NCBI RefSeq assembly: GCF_030852425.1
Contig: NZ_NSDM01000005.1
Location: 1-64,000, forward strand
Length of the DNA stretch: 64,000 nt
Direction of reading: 5' to 3'
Source: Saccharothrix longispora
GTDB taxonomy: Bacteria > Actinomycetota > Actinomycetes > Mycobacteriales > Pseudonocardiaceae
The position numbers and the translations under genes are program-made. Of this stretch, positions 8,736-16,373 are shown piece by piece (within the stretch, counting starts at the first letter, position 1; the number at the start of each line of letters is the position of its first letter). Under the pieces are notes generated by a model that was not told the DNA's origin, did not search any database, and saw only the letters and a program-made list of their open reading frames with translations.

Positions 8736-9175
8736 CCGACCTGGCCGTGCTGGAGGAGAAGGTGCGGGACAGCGTGGGCGTGCGGCTGTTCACCGTGCTG
8801 GCCTGGGTGCCGGAGCGTCGGGCGCTGCGCCGCGTGCACAGCAGCCACCCCGACCGCTACCCCGTCGGCGGGGAGAAGACCGTGGAGGTCGCCGCGGTGT
8901 GGCTGGAGCGCTGCATCGAGGGCGCGGAGCCGTTCTTCGGCCGCGACGCCGCCGCGGTGCGCGAGATCTTCGCCGACCACGAGCTGATCGAGAGCCTGGG
9001 CTGCGGCTCGATCGTCAACGTGCCGGTGGTCGACGAGCGGGACGGGCGGGTGCTCGGCGTGCTGAACATCCTCGACGCCGAGGGCGCCTACGACGACGGG
9101 TCGGTCGCCGCCGCGCAGGCCCTGGCGCCGCTCGCCGTGCCGGCGCTGCGCGAGGCCGTCGGGGGTGCCCGGTGA
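8732..9175 (+). CDS. Free-standing GAF-domain protein
   Basis: A 147-residue protein that is almost entirely one GAF domain, ending with IVNVPVVDERDGRVLGVLNILD, the typical beta-strand pair of the fold. There is no output domain. GTG at 8732 overlaps the permease stop (GTGA), and its own stop overlaps the next start, so it is translated as part of the operon. GAF domains bind small ligands; the fold is also used by free methionine-R-sulfoxide reductase, but that enzyme's cysteine pattern is not apparent. A single GAF protein between a permease and a hydrolase may bind the substrate or act as an enzyme; function unknown. Confidence 0.8.
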   Translation: MTDLAVLEEKVRDSVGVRLFTVLAWVPERRALRRVHSSHPDRYPVGGEKTVEVAAVWLERCIEGAEPFFGRDAAAVREIFADHELIESLGCGSIVNVPVVDERDGRVLGVLNILDAEGAYDDGSVAAAQALAPLAVPALREAVGGAR

Positions 9176-10380
9176 GCCTGCTCGTGCGCGACGCGCTGGT
9201 CCTCGACCCGGCCACCGGCGAGTACGCCGAGGGCGACCTGCGCTGCGAGGACGGCCGGGTCGTGGAGGCGGGGCCGAACCTGACCGCGCCCGGCGCCCGG
9301 GTGCTCGACGCGGCCGGCGCGGTGGTCGTGCCCGGCCTCGTCGACGCGCACGTCCACGTCACCGCGTCCACCGCCGACCTCGGCGCGCTCACGTCGCTGT
9401 CGCCGTCCTACGTGGCGGCGCACAGCGCCCGCACCATGTCGCAGATGCTGGACCGCGGGTTCACCACCGTGCGCGACGCCTCCGGGGCCGACTGGGGCCT
9501 GTCGCTCGCGCAGGCCGAGGGCGTCCTGCGCGGCCCGCGCCTGCTGTTCTGCGGCAAGGCGCTGAGCCAGACCGGCGGCCACGGCGACGTGCGCGGCCCC
9601 GGAACGACCGTGCACGACTCGAACCAGTGCTGCGCCGGGCTCGGCCGCATCGCCGACGGCGTGGACGCGGTGCGCACCGCCGCCCGCGACGAGTTGCGCA
9701 AGGGGGCGCACCACATCAAGGTGATGGCCGGCGGCGGCGTCAGCTCGCCGACCGACCGGATCGACTCGACCCAGTACTCGGTGGAGGAGCTGCGCGCGGT
9801 CGTGCAGGAGGCGGAGGCGGCCAACCGCTACGTCGCCGCGCACGCCTACACCGCCCGCGCGATCAACCGGGCGCTGGAGGTCGGCGTGCGGTCGATCGAG
9901 CACGGCAACCTGCTCGACGACGCCAGCGTGGAGCTGTTCCTCGCGCACGACGCGTTCCTCGTGCCGACGCTCGTCACCTACTGGTCGCTCAAGGAGGAGG
10001 GCCGCGGGTTCGGCCTGTCCGAGGCGAGCTGGCGCAAGGTCGACGAGGTGCTCACGGCGGGCCTGGAGGGGCTGGAGCGGGCCGCGCGCGGCGGGGTGAA
10101 GCTCGTCTACGGCAGCGACCTGCTCGGCGGGATGCAGCGGCACCAGGCCCACGAGTTCCGCCTGCGCCGCGAGGTCCAGGACGCGGTCGACGTGCTCCGG
10201 GCGGCGACCGTCAACGCGGCGGAGCTGCTGGGTCTGACCGGCGAGGTCGGCACCCTGGCGGTCGGCGCGCACGCCGACCTCCTCGTCCTCGACGGCGACC
10301 CGCTGGAGGACGTCGGCGTGCTCGCCCGACCGGACGGCATCCGCCACCTCGTGCAGGCCGGGGTCGTGCTCGACCGGTGA
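9172..10380 (+). CDS. Amidohydrolase-superfamily metal-dependent hydrolase
   Basis: A 402-residue amidohydrolase with the binuclear metal set: HxH in GLVDAHVHV, a probable carbamylated lysine in HHIKVMAGGG, histidines in VAAHAY and SIEHGNLL, and the catalytic aspartate in VYGSDLLGG. The layout is close to the imidazolonepropionase/prolidase-like group that hydrolyses cyclic amides and N-acyl or dipeptide bonds. The GTG start overlaps the GAF gene stop. The context (RpiR, MFS permease, GAF) indicates a catabolic route for one imported compound, which is not identifiable from sequence. Confidence 0.88.
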   Translation: MSLLVRDALVLDPATGEYAEGDLRCEDGRVVEAGPNLTAPGARVLDAAGAVVVPGLVDAHVHVTASTADLGALTSLSPSYVAAHSARTMSQMLDRGFTTVRDASGADWGLSLAQAEGVLRGPRLLFCGKALSQTGGHGDVRGPGTTVHDSNQCCAGLGRIADGVDAVRTAARDELRKGAHHIKVMAGGGVSSPTDRIDSTQYSVEELRAVVQEAEAANRYVAAHAYTARAINRALEVGVRSIEHGNLLDDASVELFLAHDAFLVPTLVTYWSLKEEGRGFGLSEASWRKVDEVLTAGLEGLERAARGGVKLVYGSDLLGGMQRHQAHEFRLRREVQDAVDVLRAATVNAAELLGLTGEVGTLAVGAHADLLVLDGDPLEDVGVLARPDGIRHLVQAGVVLDR

Positions 10381-10381
10381 G

Positions 10382-10423
10382 CCCCGGGGCGGCCCGGTCA
10401 GCCGATCGGGCCGCCCGCCGGGG
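10382..10423. terminator. Bidirectional hairpin terminator
   Basis: GGGCGGCCCG (10387-10396) pairs perfectly with CGGGCCGCCC (10407-10416) around a 10-base loop, and outer CCCCG/CGGGG flanks extend the stem. It fills the gap between the convergent amidohydrolase and tetR genes. There is no T-run, as is usual in high-GC actinomycetes. Confidence 0.75.
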
Positions 10424-11053
10424 TCACCGGGCCAGGAGTTCGCGGGCGAGCGCCCCGCCCCACCACCGCTCGACCCGGTCGGGCCGCCAGCCGCGCTCGG
10501 CGGTGAGCACGGTGTAGACGTCGATGTTGCACACGGCCGCGTAGACGTCGACGGCGGTGGCCACGTCCAGGCCGTCGCGAAGGGTGCCCGCGGGCCAGGA
10601 CGAGAACACCCGGACGCGGGTCCCGTCACCCCGCCGCCGCCCCCGGTCGTAGGCGGCGGCCAGCTCGGGCTCGGCGCGCCCCGCCTCGCGCACCAGCGCG
10701 ATGACGTCGCCGGAGCGCTCGAACAGCCGCCGGTCGTAGGCCGCCATCGCGGCCAACTGCCCCTCCGGGGAGGCCGACGCCTCCAGGGCGTCCACCATCC
10801 CCGCCGCGTCGGCGGACAGGTCGGCCGCGTCGGCGACGGCCCGCACCAGACCCGCCTTGTCGCCGTAGGCGGCGTAGACCGTGGGCACGGAGACCCCGGC
10901 CCCCTCCGCCACGGCGCGCACGGTCGTGCCCGCCCACCCCCGTGACACGAAGACGTCGCGAGCCGCGCGGGCGATCTCGGCCCGCGTCCGCCGGGCCTGC
11001 TCCTCCCGCCGCAGCGAGTCGTACCGACGCTTGCCCGCACCCTCCGCGCCCAC
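10424..11053 (-). CDS. TetR-family transcriptional regulator
   Basis: A 209-residue TetR repressor with an N-terminal helix-turn-helix (IARAARDVFVSRGWAGTT, then VSVPTVYAAYGDKAGL) and an alpha-helical ligand domain. The start is GTG. It diverges, with only 31 bases between starts, from the membrane-protein gene at 11085, which it probably controls together with itself. Confidence 0.9.
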   Translation of the reverse strand: MGAEGAGKRRYDSLRREEQARRTRAEIARAARDVFVSRGWAGTTVRAVAEGAGVSVPTVYAAYGDKAGLVRAVADAADLSADAAGMVDALEASASPEGQLAAMAAYDRRLFERSGDVIALVREAGRAEPELAAAYDRGRRRGDGTRVRVFSSWPAGTLRDGLDVATAVDVYAAVCNIDVYTVLTAERGWRPDRVERWWGGALARELLAR

Positions 11054-11061
11054 TCGTCCAC

Positions 11062-11096
11062 TTTACCGCTGCTATATTCATTTTATGCCGCGTAAA
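11062..11096. promoter_or_regulatory. Divergent tetR / membrane-protein promoter with imperfect operator
   Basis: TATATT at 11073-11078 is a good -10 whose start point would fall on the ATG at 11085, giving a leaderless transcript. TTTACCGC (11062-11069) and GCGTAAA (11090-11096) form an imperfect inverted repeat spanning the -10, the expected place for a TetR operator. Confidence 0.5.
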
Positions 11097-11750
11097 CCCA
11101 ATGCTGGCGGGCCTCCCACCGGTGTGTTCACCCGGATCGCGGGGGCCGCCTGCCTCGGGTTCACCGCCACGATCGTGCTCGCCAACGTCGTCGACCTCGT
11201 CGTCGGCGCCGACGGCCTCGCCGCCGCGCTCACCCCGACGGCCTGGGTGCTGTCCACCCTGTTCGGCGCGGGCGCCGTCTCGGCGCTGTGGCGGTCCGAG
11301 CGCGAACGGGGCGAAGCCTGGTCCCTGGTCGGGTTCGCCGGGCTGCTCCTCCAGAACGGCGCGTTCGCGGCGGTGACCGCCCTGCGCCTCGCACTCCCGT
11401 CCGCGGACCGGTCGGCGGGTCTGCCGGCGCTGCACGACGCGCTGTTCACCCTCAACGGCGTCTTCCTGGCCCTCGCCCTCACCGGGCTGTCCGTCGGCGG
11501 CGTGCGCTCCGCCCTGATCCCCTGGTGGCACGCCGCGCTCGGGCTGCTGTCCGCCGCCCTGCTGTTCGCCTCGGCCACCCTCGCACCGCTGGTCGTGGCC
11601 CGCCCCGGTCCGCCGGGCCTGCTCGGCCTCGGCGGCTGGCTGCTGTGGGTCGGCTGGCTCGTCGCGTACGGCGTCGCCCTGCTCCGCGCGGGCGCCCCGG
11701 TCGGTCAGGCGGTGTCGGCCCGGCCCGGCGAGACGATGCCCTGCTCGTAG
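11085..11750 (+). CDS. Six-TM membrane protein of unknown function, TetR-controlled
   Basis: A 221-residue hydrophobic protein with about six membrane helices (the first, GAACLGFTATIVLANVVDLV, near residue 20) separated by short loops; the C-terminus is cytosolic and polar. I do not recognise a family. It probably has no 5' leader (see promoter at 11062-11096). Its last 46 bases overlap the end of the convergent response-regulator gene. A divergent TetR with a membrane protein usually means regulated efflux or an envelope function, but this protein does not look like a transporter. Confidence 0.75.
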   Translation: MPRKPNAGGPPTGVFTRIAGAACLGFTATIVLANVVDLVVGADGLAAALTPTAWVLSTLFGAGAVSALWRSERERGEAWSLVGFAGLLLQNGAFAAVTALRLALPSADRSAGLPALHDALFTLNGVFLALALTGLSVGGVRSALIPWWHAALGLLSAALLFASATLAPLVVARPGPPGLLGLGGWLLWVGWLVAYGVALLRAGAPVGQAVSARPGETMPCS

Positions 11751-12379
11751 GCGTACACGACGGCGTGGGTGCGGTCGCGCAGGCCGAGCTTGTTGAGCAC
11801 CCGGGAGACGTGCGTCTTCACCGTGGTCTCCCCCAGGTACAGCGAGCGGGCGATCTCGGCGTTGCTCGCCCCGCGCGCCAGTTCCACCAGCACCTCGTAC
11901 TCGCGGTCGGTCAGCTCGGCCGGACGGTGCCCCGGCGCGGGGGCGGCGGGGGTGTTGAAGCGGGCGATGACCCGGCGGGTGACCTCGGGCGAGAGCAGGG
12001 CGTCGCCGCGCGCCACGATGCGCACCGACTCGACCAGGTCCTCCGGTGAGGCGTTCTTCAGCAGGAACCCGCTCGCGCCGGCGCGCAGCGCCTCGAACAG
12101 GTAGTCCTCGCGGTCGAACGTGGTCAGGATGACGACCTTGGCCGTGCTGTCGGAGGCGAGGATGCGCCGGGTCGCCTCCAGGCCGTCCACGCGCGGCATC
12201 TGCACGTCCATCAGCACCACGTCCGGCCGCAGCCGCTCGACCAGCTCGACGGCCTCGCCGCCGTCACCGGCCTCGCCGACGACCTCGATGCCGTCCTCCG
12301 TGCCGAGGATGACACGGAAGCCCGCGCGGACGAGGGCCTGGTCGTCGGCGAGGACGACGCGCAGCGGTTCGGCGGTCAC
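11705..12379 (-). CDS. NarL/LuxR-type response regulator
   Basis: A 224-residue regulator with a receiver domain (VVLADDQALVRAGF; phospho-acceptor aspartate in DVVLMDVQMP; conserved lysine in FLLKNASPEDL) and a C-terminal LuxR helix-turn-helix (LTDREYEVLVELARG to NKLGLRDRTHAV). The GTG start overlaps the stop of the histidine-kinase gene (GTGA), so the pair is co-translated. Target genes are not evident; regulators of this class in actinomycetes often control a nearby exporter or themselves. Confidence 0.94.
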   Translation of the reverse strand: MTAEPLRVVLADDQALVRAGFRVILGTEDGIEVVGEAGDGGEAVELVERLRPDVVLMDVQMPRVDGLEATRRILASDSTAKVVILTTFDREDYLFEALRAGASGFLLKNASPEDLVESVRIVARGDALLSPEVTRRVIARFNTPAAPAPGHRPAELTDREYEVLVELARGASNAEIARSLYLGETTVKTHVSRVLNKLGLRDRTHAVVYAYEQGIVSPGRADTA

Positions 12380-13758
12380 GCGTGCTCCTCGACGGGGTCT
12401 GCGGTCCGCTCCTCGGCTGCCCGCTCCTCGGCAGCAGGTTCCGCGGCAGCAGGTTCCGCGGCAGCAGGTTCCGCGGAGGCGGTCGGGTCGGTCGTGGGCA
12501 GGGTGGCGCGGACGAGGTACCCGGCGTCGCGCCGCGGTCCGGCTTCGAGCTGACCGCCGTGCACGGCGACGCGCTCGCGCATGCCGAGCAGGCCGAACCC
12601 GCCGGTCGGGCGGCCGGCGCCGCCCCGGCCGTCGTCGGTGACCTCCACCTCGACCGCGCGGTCGAGGTACCGGACGCGGACGTCGACCCGGCGCGCGTGG
12701 GCGTGCTTGACCACGTTGGTCAGCGCCTCCTGCACCACCCGGTACGCGGAGAGCGCGACGGCGTCGGGCACCGGCCGCACCGCGCCGAACGTGCGGTGCT
12801 CGACCTCCAGCCCGGCGGCGCGCGCGGTGGCGACCAGCTCGGGCAGCCGGTCGAGGTCGGGTGCGGCGCGCTCCTCCGCGGAGCCGTCCTCCGGGTCGGC
12901 CCGCAGCACGCCCAGCAGGCCGCGCAGCTCGCCGATGGACACCCGCGCCGTCTCCTCGACCTGCTTGAGGGCGTCACGCGCCAGGTCGTGGTCCTTGTCC
13001 AGCACGCGCCGCGCCGCGGCGGCCTGGATGCCCATCACGGACACGTGGTGCGCCACCACGTCGTGCAGGTCGCGGGCGATGCGCATGCGCTCGGCGACCA
13101 GCGCGCCGCGCGTGTTCTGCTCCTGCGACCGCCGCAACTGCTCGGCGCGGTGCTCCAGCTCGGCCTGCCGGCGCGCGGACACCCACGCCACCTCGCCTGC
13201 CGCGTAGGCGCCCACGAAGTACACCAGGTTGAACGCGAGGCTGTGCAGCACGGACGCCAGCACCGGGTCCAGCGGGCCGGCCGCGGAGGAGAACGGGTGG
13301 GGCGGTCCGATGAGGAACTTCACCAGCGCGAACCCGAGCCAGGCGAACATCACCACGACGACGCCCACGCGCGACCAGCGCGCCACGACCCGGTTGGGCT
13401 CCCACGCGCCGGCGGTGTAGATCGCGAGGAACAGCGCGGCGGACGGGACGAAGCTGTCCCCGGTCTGCCTGGTCTGCGCGCCGATGAACACCGCGCCCAC
13501 CACCAGCAGCACCAGCAGCGGGTAGCGGCGGCGGACGACCAGCGGAGCGGTGACCGCGAGGCTCCACAACAGCTGCTCGGTCAGCGACGGCGGCGACTCG
13601 AAGGCGAACGCGCCCATGCTGCTGACCAGGACCGTCATGCCCAGCCCGCCGAGCGCGACGCCCAACGCGAGCCAGACGTCGCGGCGCTGCTGGGCGGGGG
13701 TGGGGCGCGGGCGGCGCCACTCGGACCACCGGGGCTCCCCGCTGGTCGCGGTTGCCAT
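12376..13758 (-). CDS. Sensor histidine kinase, HisKA_3/NarX-DesK class
   Basis: A 460-residue kinase with an N-terminal membrane block of about five to six helices (residues 30-200), a HisKA_3 dimerisation segment with the phospho-acceptor histidine in RIARDLHDVVAHHVSV, and an HATPase (N-box EALTNVVKHA, G-box VTDDGRGG and GLLGMRERV). There is no separate extracellular sensor domain, so it probably senses the membrane. The ATG at 13758 was chosen; a GTG six bases earlier is in frame. The C-terminal tail is an Ala-Glu-Pro repeat made by a tandem 15-base DNA repeat. Confidence 0.93.
   Translation of the reverse strand: MATATSGEPRWSEWRRPRPTPAQQRRDVWLALGVALGGLGMTVLVSSMGAFAFESPPSLTEQLLWSLAVTAPLVVRRRYPLLVLLVVGAVFIGAQTRQTGDSFVPSAALFLAIYTAGAWEPNRVVARWSRVGVVVVMFAWLGFALVKFLIGPPHPFSSAAGPLDPVLASVLHSLAFNLVYFVGAYAAGEVAWVSARRQAELEHRAEQLRRSQEQNTRGALVAERMRIARDLHDVVAHHVSVMGIQAAAARRVLDKDHDLARDALKQVEETARVSIGELRGLLGVLRADPEDGSAEERAAPDLDRLPELVATARAAGLEVEHRTFGAVRPVPDAVALSAYRVVQEALTNVVKHAHARRVDVRVRYLDRAVEVEVTDDGRGGAGRPTGGFGLLGMRERVAVHGGQLEAGPRRDAGYLVRATLPTTDPTASAEPAAAEPAAAEPAAEERAAEERTADPVEEHA
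12431..12475 (-). repeat. Tandem 15-base repeat in the kinase C-terminal tail
   Basis: Three exact copies of GCAGCAGGTTCCGCG lie head to tail. Read on the coding strand, they add AEPAA-type units to the disordered tail of the kinase, after the ATPase domain. Copy-number change would keep the frame and probably spare function. Confidence 0.85.
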
Positions 13759-13805
13759 GGGCACAACCTAACAACCCGGTCGGGTGACTCCGCGATGATG
13801 GTCGG

Positions 13806-14588
13806 GTGCACGGACGGGTGTTGCCCTGGTCGGTCGCGGTCGTCACCATCGTGGCCGTGGTGCTCGGAGGCGCGTTCGCGTTCCAGCGCAAGCTGGTGTT
13901 CCTGCCGTCCGGCGCGGCGGGCGGGCCGCCGGCCGGCGCGCACGAGGTGGTGCTGACCACCGGTGACGGGCTGCGCCTGACGGCCTGGCACTTCCCGGTC
14001 GCCGACGCGCGGGCCGCCGTGCTGGTCGCGCCCGGCAACGCGGGCAACCGGTCGCTGCGGGCGCCGCTGGCCCGGGCGCTGTCCGCCCGCGGGCTGTCCG
14101 TGCTGCTGCTGGAGTACCGGGGGTTCGGCGGCAACCCGGGATCACCGAGCGAGGAGGGCCTGGCGCTCGACGTGCGCGCGGCGCGGGACTTCCTGGTGCG
14201 CTCCACCGACGCGCCGCTGGTGTACTTCGGGGAGAGCCTGGGGTCGGCGGTGGTGGCGGAGCTGGCCGTCGAGCACCCGCCCGCCGGGGTGGTGCTGCGG
14301 TCGCCGTTCACGGACCTGGCCGCGGTGGGGCGGCGGCACTACCCGTTCCTGCCGGTGCGGTGGCTGCTGCTGGACGAGTTCCGCACGGTCGACCACGTGG
14401 CGCGCACCGCGGCCCCCGTCACCGTCGTCCTCGGCGACGCGGACTCGGTCGTGCCACCGGAGCAGAGCCGGGCCGTGGCCGACGCGGCGGGCGGTCGGGC
14501 GGTGGTCGTGCCCGGCGCGGACCACAACGACCGGGTGCTGCTGGACGGTCCCGAGGTCGTCGGGGCGGTGCTCCGCTTCACCTCCTGA
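13806..14588 (+). CDS. Membrane-anchored alpha/beta hydrolase (BEM46-like)
   Basis: A 260-residue serine hydrolase with an N-terminal membrane anchor (residues 8-27) and an alpha/beta fold: oxyanion strand VLVAPGNAGN, YRGFGGNPG, nucleophile serine in YFGESLGSAV, aspartate in VLGDADSVVP and histidine in PGADHND. This is the layout of the ABHD12/BEM46-like group, active on lipid or acyl esters. Its 3' end overlaps the convergent TVP38-like gene by 11 bases. Start is GTG. Confidence 0.87.
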   Translation: MHGRVLPWSVAVVTIVAVVLGGAFAFQRKLVFLPSGAAGGPPAGAHEVVLTTGDGLRLTAWHFPVADARAAVLVAPGNAGNRSLRAPLARALSARGLSVLLLEYRGFGGNPGSPSEEGLALDVRAARDFLVRSTDAPLVYFGESLGSAVVAELAVEHPPAGVVLRSPFTDLAAVGRRHYPFLPVRWLLLDEFRTVDHVARTAAPVTVVLGDADSVVPPEQSRAVADAAGGRAVVVPGADHNDRVLLDGPEVVGAVLRFTS

Positions 14589-15237
14589 GCGCGCCGCGCC
14601 GCCACACCGCGGCCCCCGCGAGCGCGGGCAGCGCCACGGCCGCCGCGGCCAGCGCCCACTGGCCGACCGTCAGGTCCCCGAGCGACGCGCCCGCGGTCGT
14701 GTAGACGAGCGTGGCCGGCACGACGCCGGCGGCCGTGCCCGCCACGAACGACACCACCCGCACACCGGTCACCCCGGCCGTGTAGTTGACCAGGCCGAAC
14801 GGCACGACCGGCAGGAACCTCAGGCCGACGACGGCGAGGAACCCGTGCCGCCGCAGCACGTCGTCCACCCGGCCGCGGGTGGGGTGGACGACGTCCCCGC
14901 CGAGCCTGCGGGCGAGGGCGAAGCTCGCCCACGCGCCCGCCGTGACGCCCAGCACCACCACGAGGGCCCCGACGACCGGTCCGAACAGGACGCCGCCGAG
15001 CACGCTCAGCACGGGCTTGGGCACCAGCACCACCGACCCGACCGCGCACACCGCGACGAACGCGAACGGCGCGGCGGGTCCGGCGCCCTCGACCCACGCC
15101 CGGATCTCGTCCACGCCGGGCGTGACGCCGGTGAGCACGCCGACCGCGAACAGCGCGAGCAGCGCGCCCAGGAGCGCCAGGCGGAGGGCGGCCGCCCCGC
15201 GGGGCGGCCCGGCCGACGCGGCGGGTCCCGGGGTCAC
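14578..15237 (-). CDS. TVP38/TMEM64 (SNARE-associated/DedA-like) membrane protein
   Basis: A 219-residue membrane protein with five to six helices and the VTT/DedA-like core: GVLFGPVVGALVVVLG, then RLGG and RFLPVVPFGLVNYTAG. Relatives act in lipid scrambling or membrane homeostasis. The GTG start overlaps the stop of the CHAT protease gene (GTGA). It is the last gene of the five-gene coupled operon. It may be the membrane-acting component of that system, or a housekeeping gene that shares the transcript; the overlap favours the former. Confidence 0.82.
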   Translation of the reverse strand: MTPGPAASAGPPRGAAALRLALLGALLALFAVGVLTGVTPGVDEIRAWVEGAGPAAPFAFVAVCAVGSVVLVPKPVLSVLGGVLFGPVVGALVVVLGVTAGAWASFALARRLGGDVVHPTRGRVDDVLRRHGFLAVVGLRFLPVVPFGLVNYTAGVTGVRVVSFVAGTAAGVVPATLVYTTAGASLGDLTVGQWALAAAAVALPALAGAAVWRRGALRR

Positions 15238-16373
15238 CGGACGGGCGCCCAGGTCGTCGTGAACGCGCCCCACAGCAGGGGCGAGCAGGTCGGGTCGCCC
15301 GTCTCCTCCCAGCGGGTCGCGAGGCCGCGCTGCCACTCGTTGAGCGCGGCGGCCGGAACGGGGGCCCGGTGGGCCTCGTCGACCGCTCGGACGATCGACG
15401 GCAGCACCGGTGTCGCGGGGAACGCGGGCACCAGGCGGCGCAGCCCCTCGTCGGTCGGCAGGGTCCAGCGGGTGGCCGTGACGTGCTCGGCCCCGCCGTT
15501 GACCATCGCGGTGACCAGGCCGGACGGTTCGGCGAACCGGAGGTCGCCGCCGCTCTCGCAGGCGATCAGGGCGACCCGGTTCGGGATGCGCCACGGTCGG
15601 GGGGCGCCGGGCCGGTGGCCGAGGACGACATCGGCCGCGGTCAGCGGGCGGTGGTCGCCCAGGAGCGCCGCGCGGCCCGTGGTGGCGGCGGTGCACGACA
15701 GGTGCAGGCGCGCGTCGAGGCCGTGCCCGCCGGTGGTGACGTGCCCGACGTAGACGAACCGGGAGGCACGGGCGAGCGCGCCCTCCAGGGCGTCGCGGGC
15801 GACCTCGGTCCGGCGCGGCGCGCCGAGCACCGCGCCGAGCGCCGAGTCGTCCGGGAAGCCGGGCACCCGGGGGTCGAGCACCTCGACCACCGGTCCGCGC
15901 GGGTCGAACGGGGACACCGCGCGGTCGGGGTCGTTGGCCACGGTCGCCGGCGGCAGCACGGAGATGTCCAGGTCGTGCACGGCCCTGGTGCCGTCGTCCA
16001 CGCGCAGCGCCTCCCACGGCACCAGGGCGGTCGACGGCGACGGCAGCACGCGCAGGTGCGGCCGCACCCCCCGGGCGAGCGCGGAGTTCAGCTCGCCGGC
16101 CAGCTGCGCGGGGATCAGCGCGGCGGCGAGGCGGGTCGACAGGTCGGCTTCCCGCGCGCGGTCCACCAGGGGCCCCTCGGCGAGTGAGCGGCGCAGCGCG
16201 GCGAGCGCGCCCTCGCCGGGAAGCGGCGACGGCACGGCCGCGGCCCACTCGGCCAGCACCCCCGCCACCCGTTCGCGCGGCAGGACCAGCACCCTGGGCT
16301 CGGCGGGCAGGTGCTCCCAGCGCCACGACACGTACAGGTCGTCCGCGTCGACCAGTTTGAGCTGCACGGTCAC
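15234..16373 (-). CDS. CHAT-domain caspase-like cysteine protease
   Basis: A 379-residue protein. Its C-terminal two thirds are a CHAT domain (caspase HetF associated with TPRs): PSTALVPWEAL, the catalytic-type histidine H211 in FVYVGHV, cysteine C272 in ALIACESGG, then TRWTLPTDEG and a C-terminal strand. Both dyad residues are present, so protease activity is likely. The first 100 residues are not a known domain. It overlaps the TPR gene upstream (GTGA) and the TVP38-like gene downstream. Known CHAT proteases act with TPR partners and cleave a specific protein on activation; the two unrecognised upstream proteins are candidate substrates or regulators. Confidence 0.85.
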   Translation of the reverse strand: MTVQLKLVDADDLYVSWRWEHLPAEPRVLVLPRERVAGVLAEWAAAVPSPLPGEGALAALRRSLAEGPLVDRAREADLSTRLAAALIPAQLAGELNSALARGVRPHLRVLPSPSTALVPWEALRVDDGTRAVHDLDISVLPPATVANDPDRAVSPFDPRGPVVEVLDPRVPGFPDDSALGAVLGAPRRTEVARDALEGALARASRFVYVGHVTTGGHGLDARLHLSCTAATTGRAALLGDHRPLTAADVVLGHRPGAPRPWRIPNRVALIACESGGDLRFAEPSGLVTAMVNGGAEHVTATRWTLPTDEGLRRLVPAFPATPVLPSIVRAVDEAHRAPVPAAALNEWQRGLATRWEETGDPTCSPLLWGAFTTTWAPVR

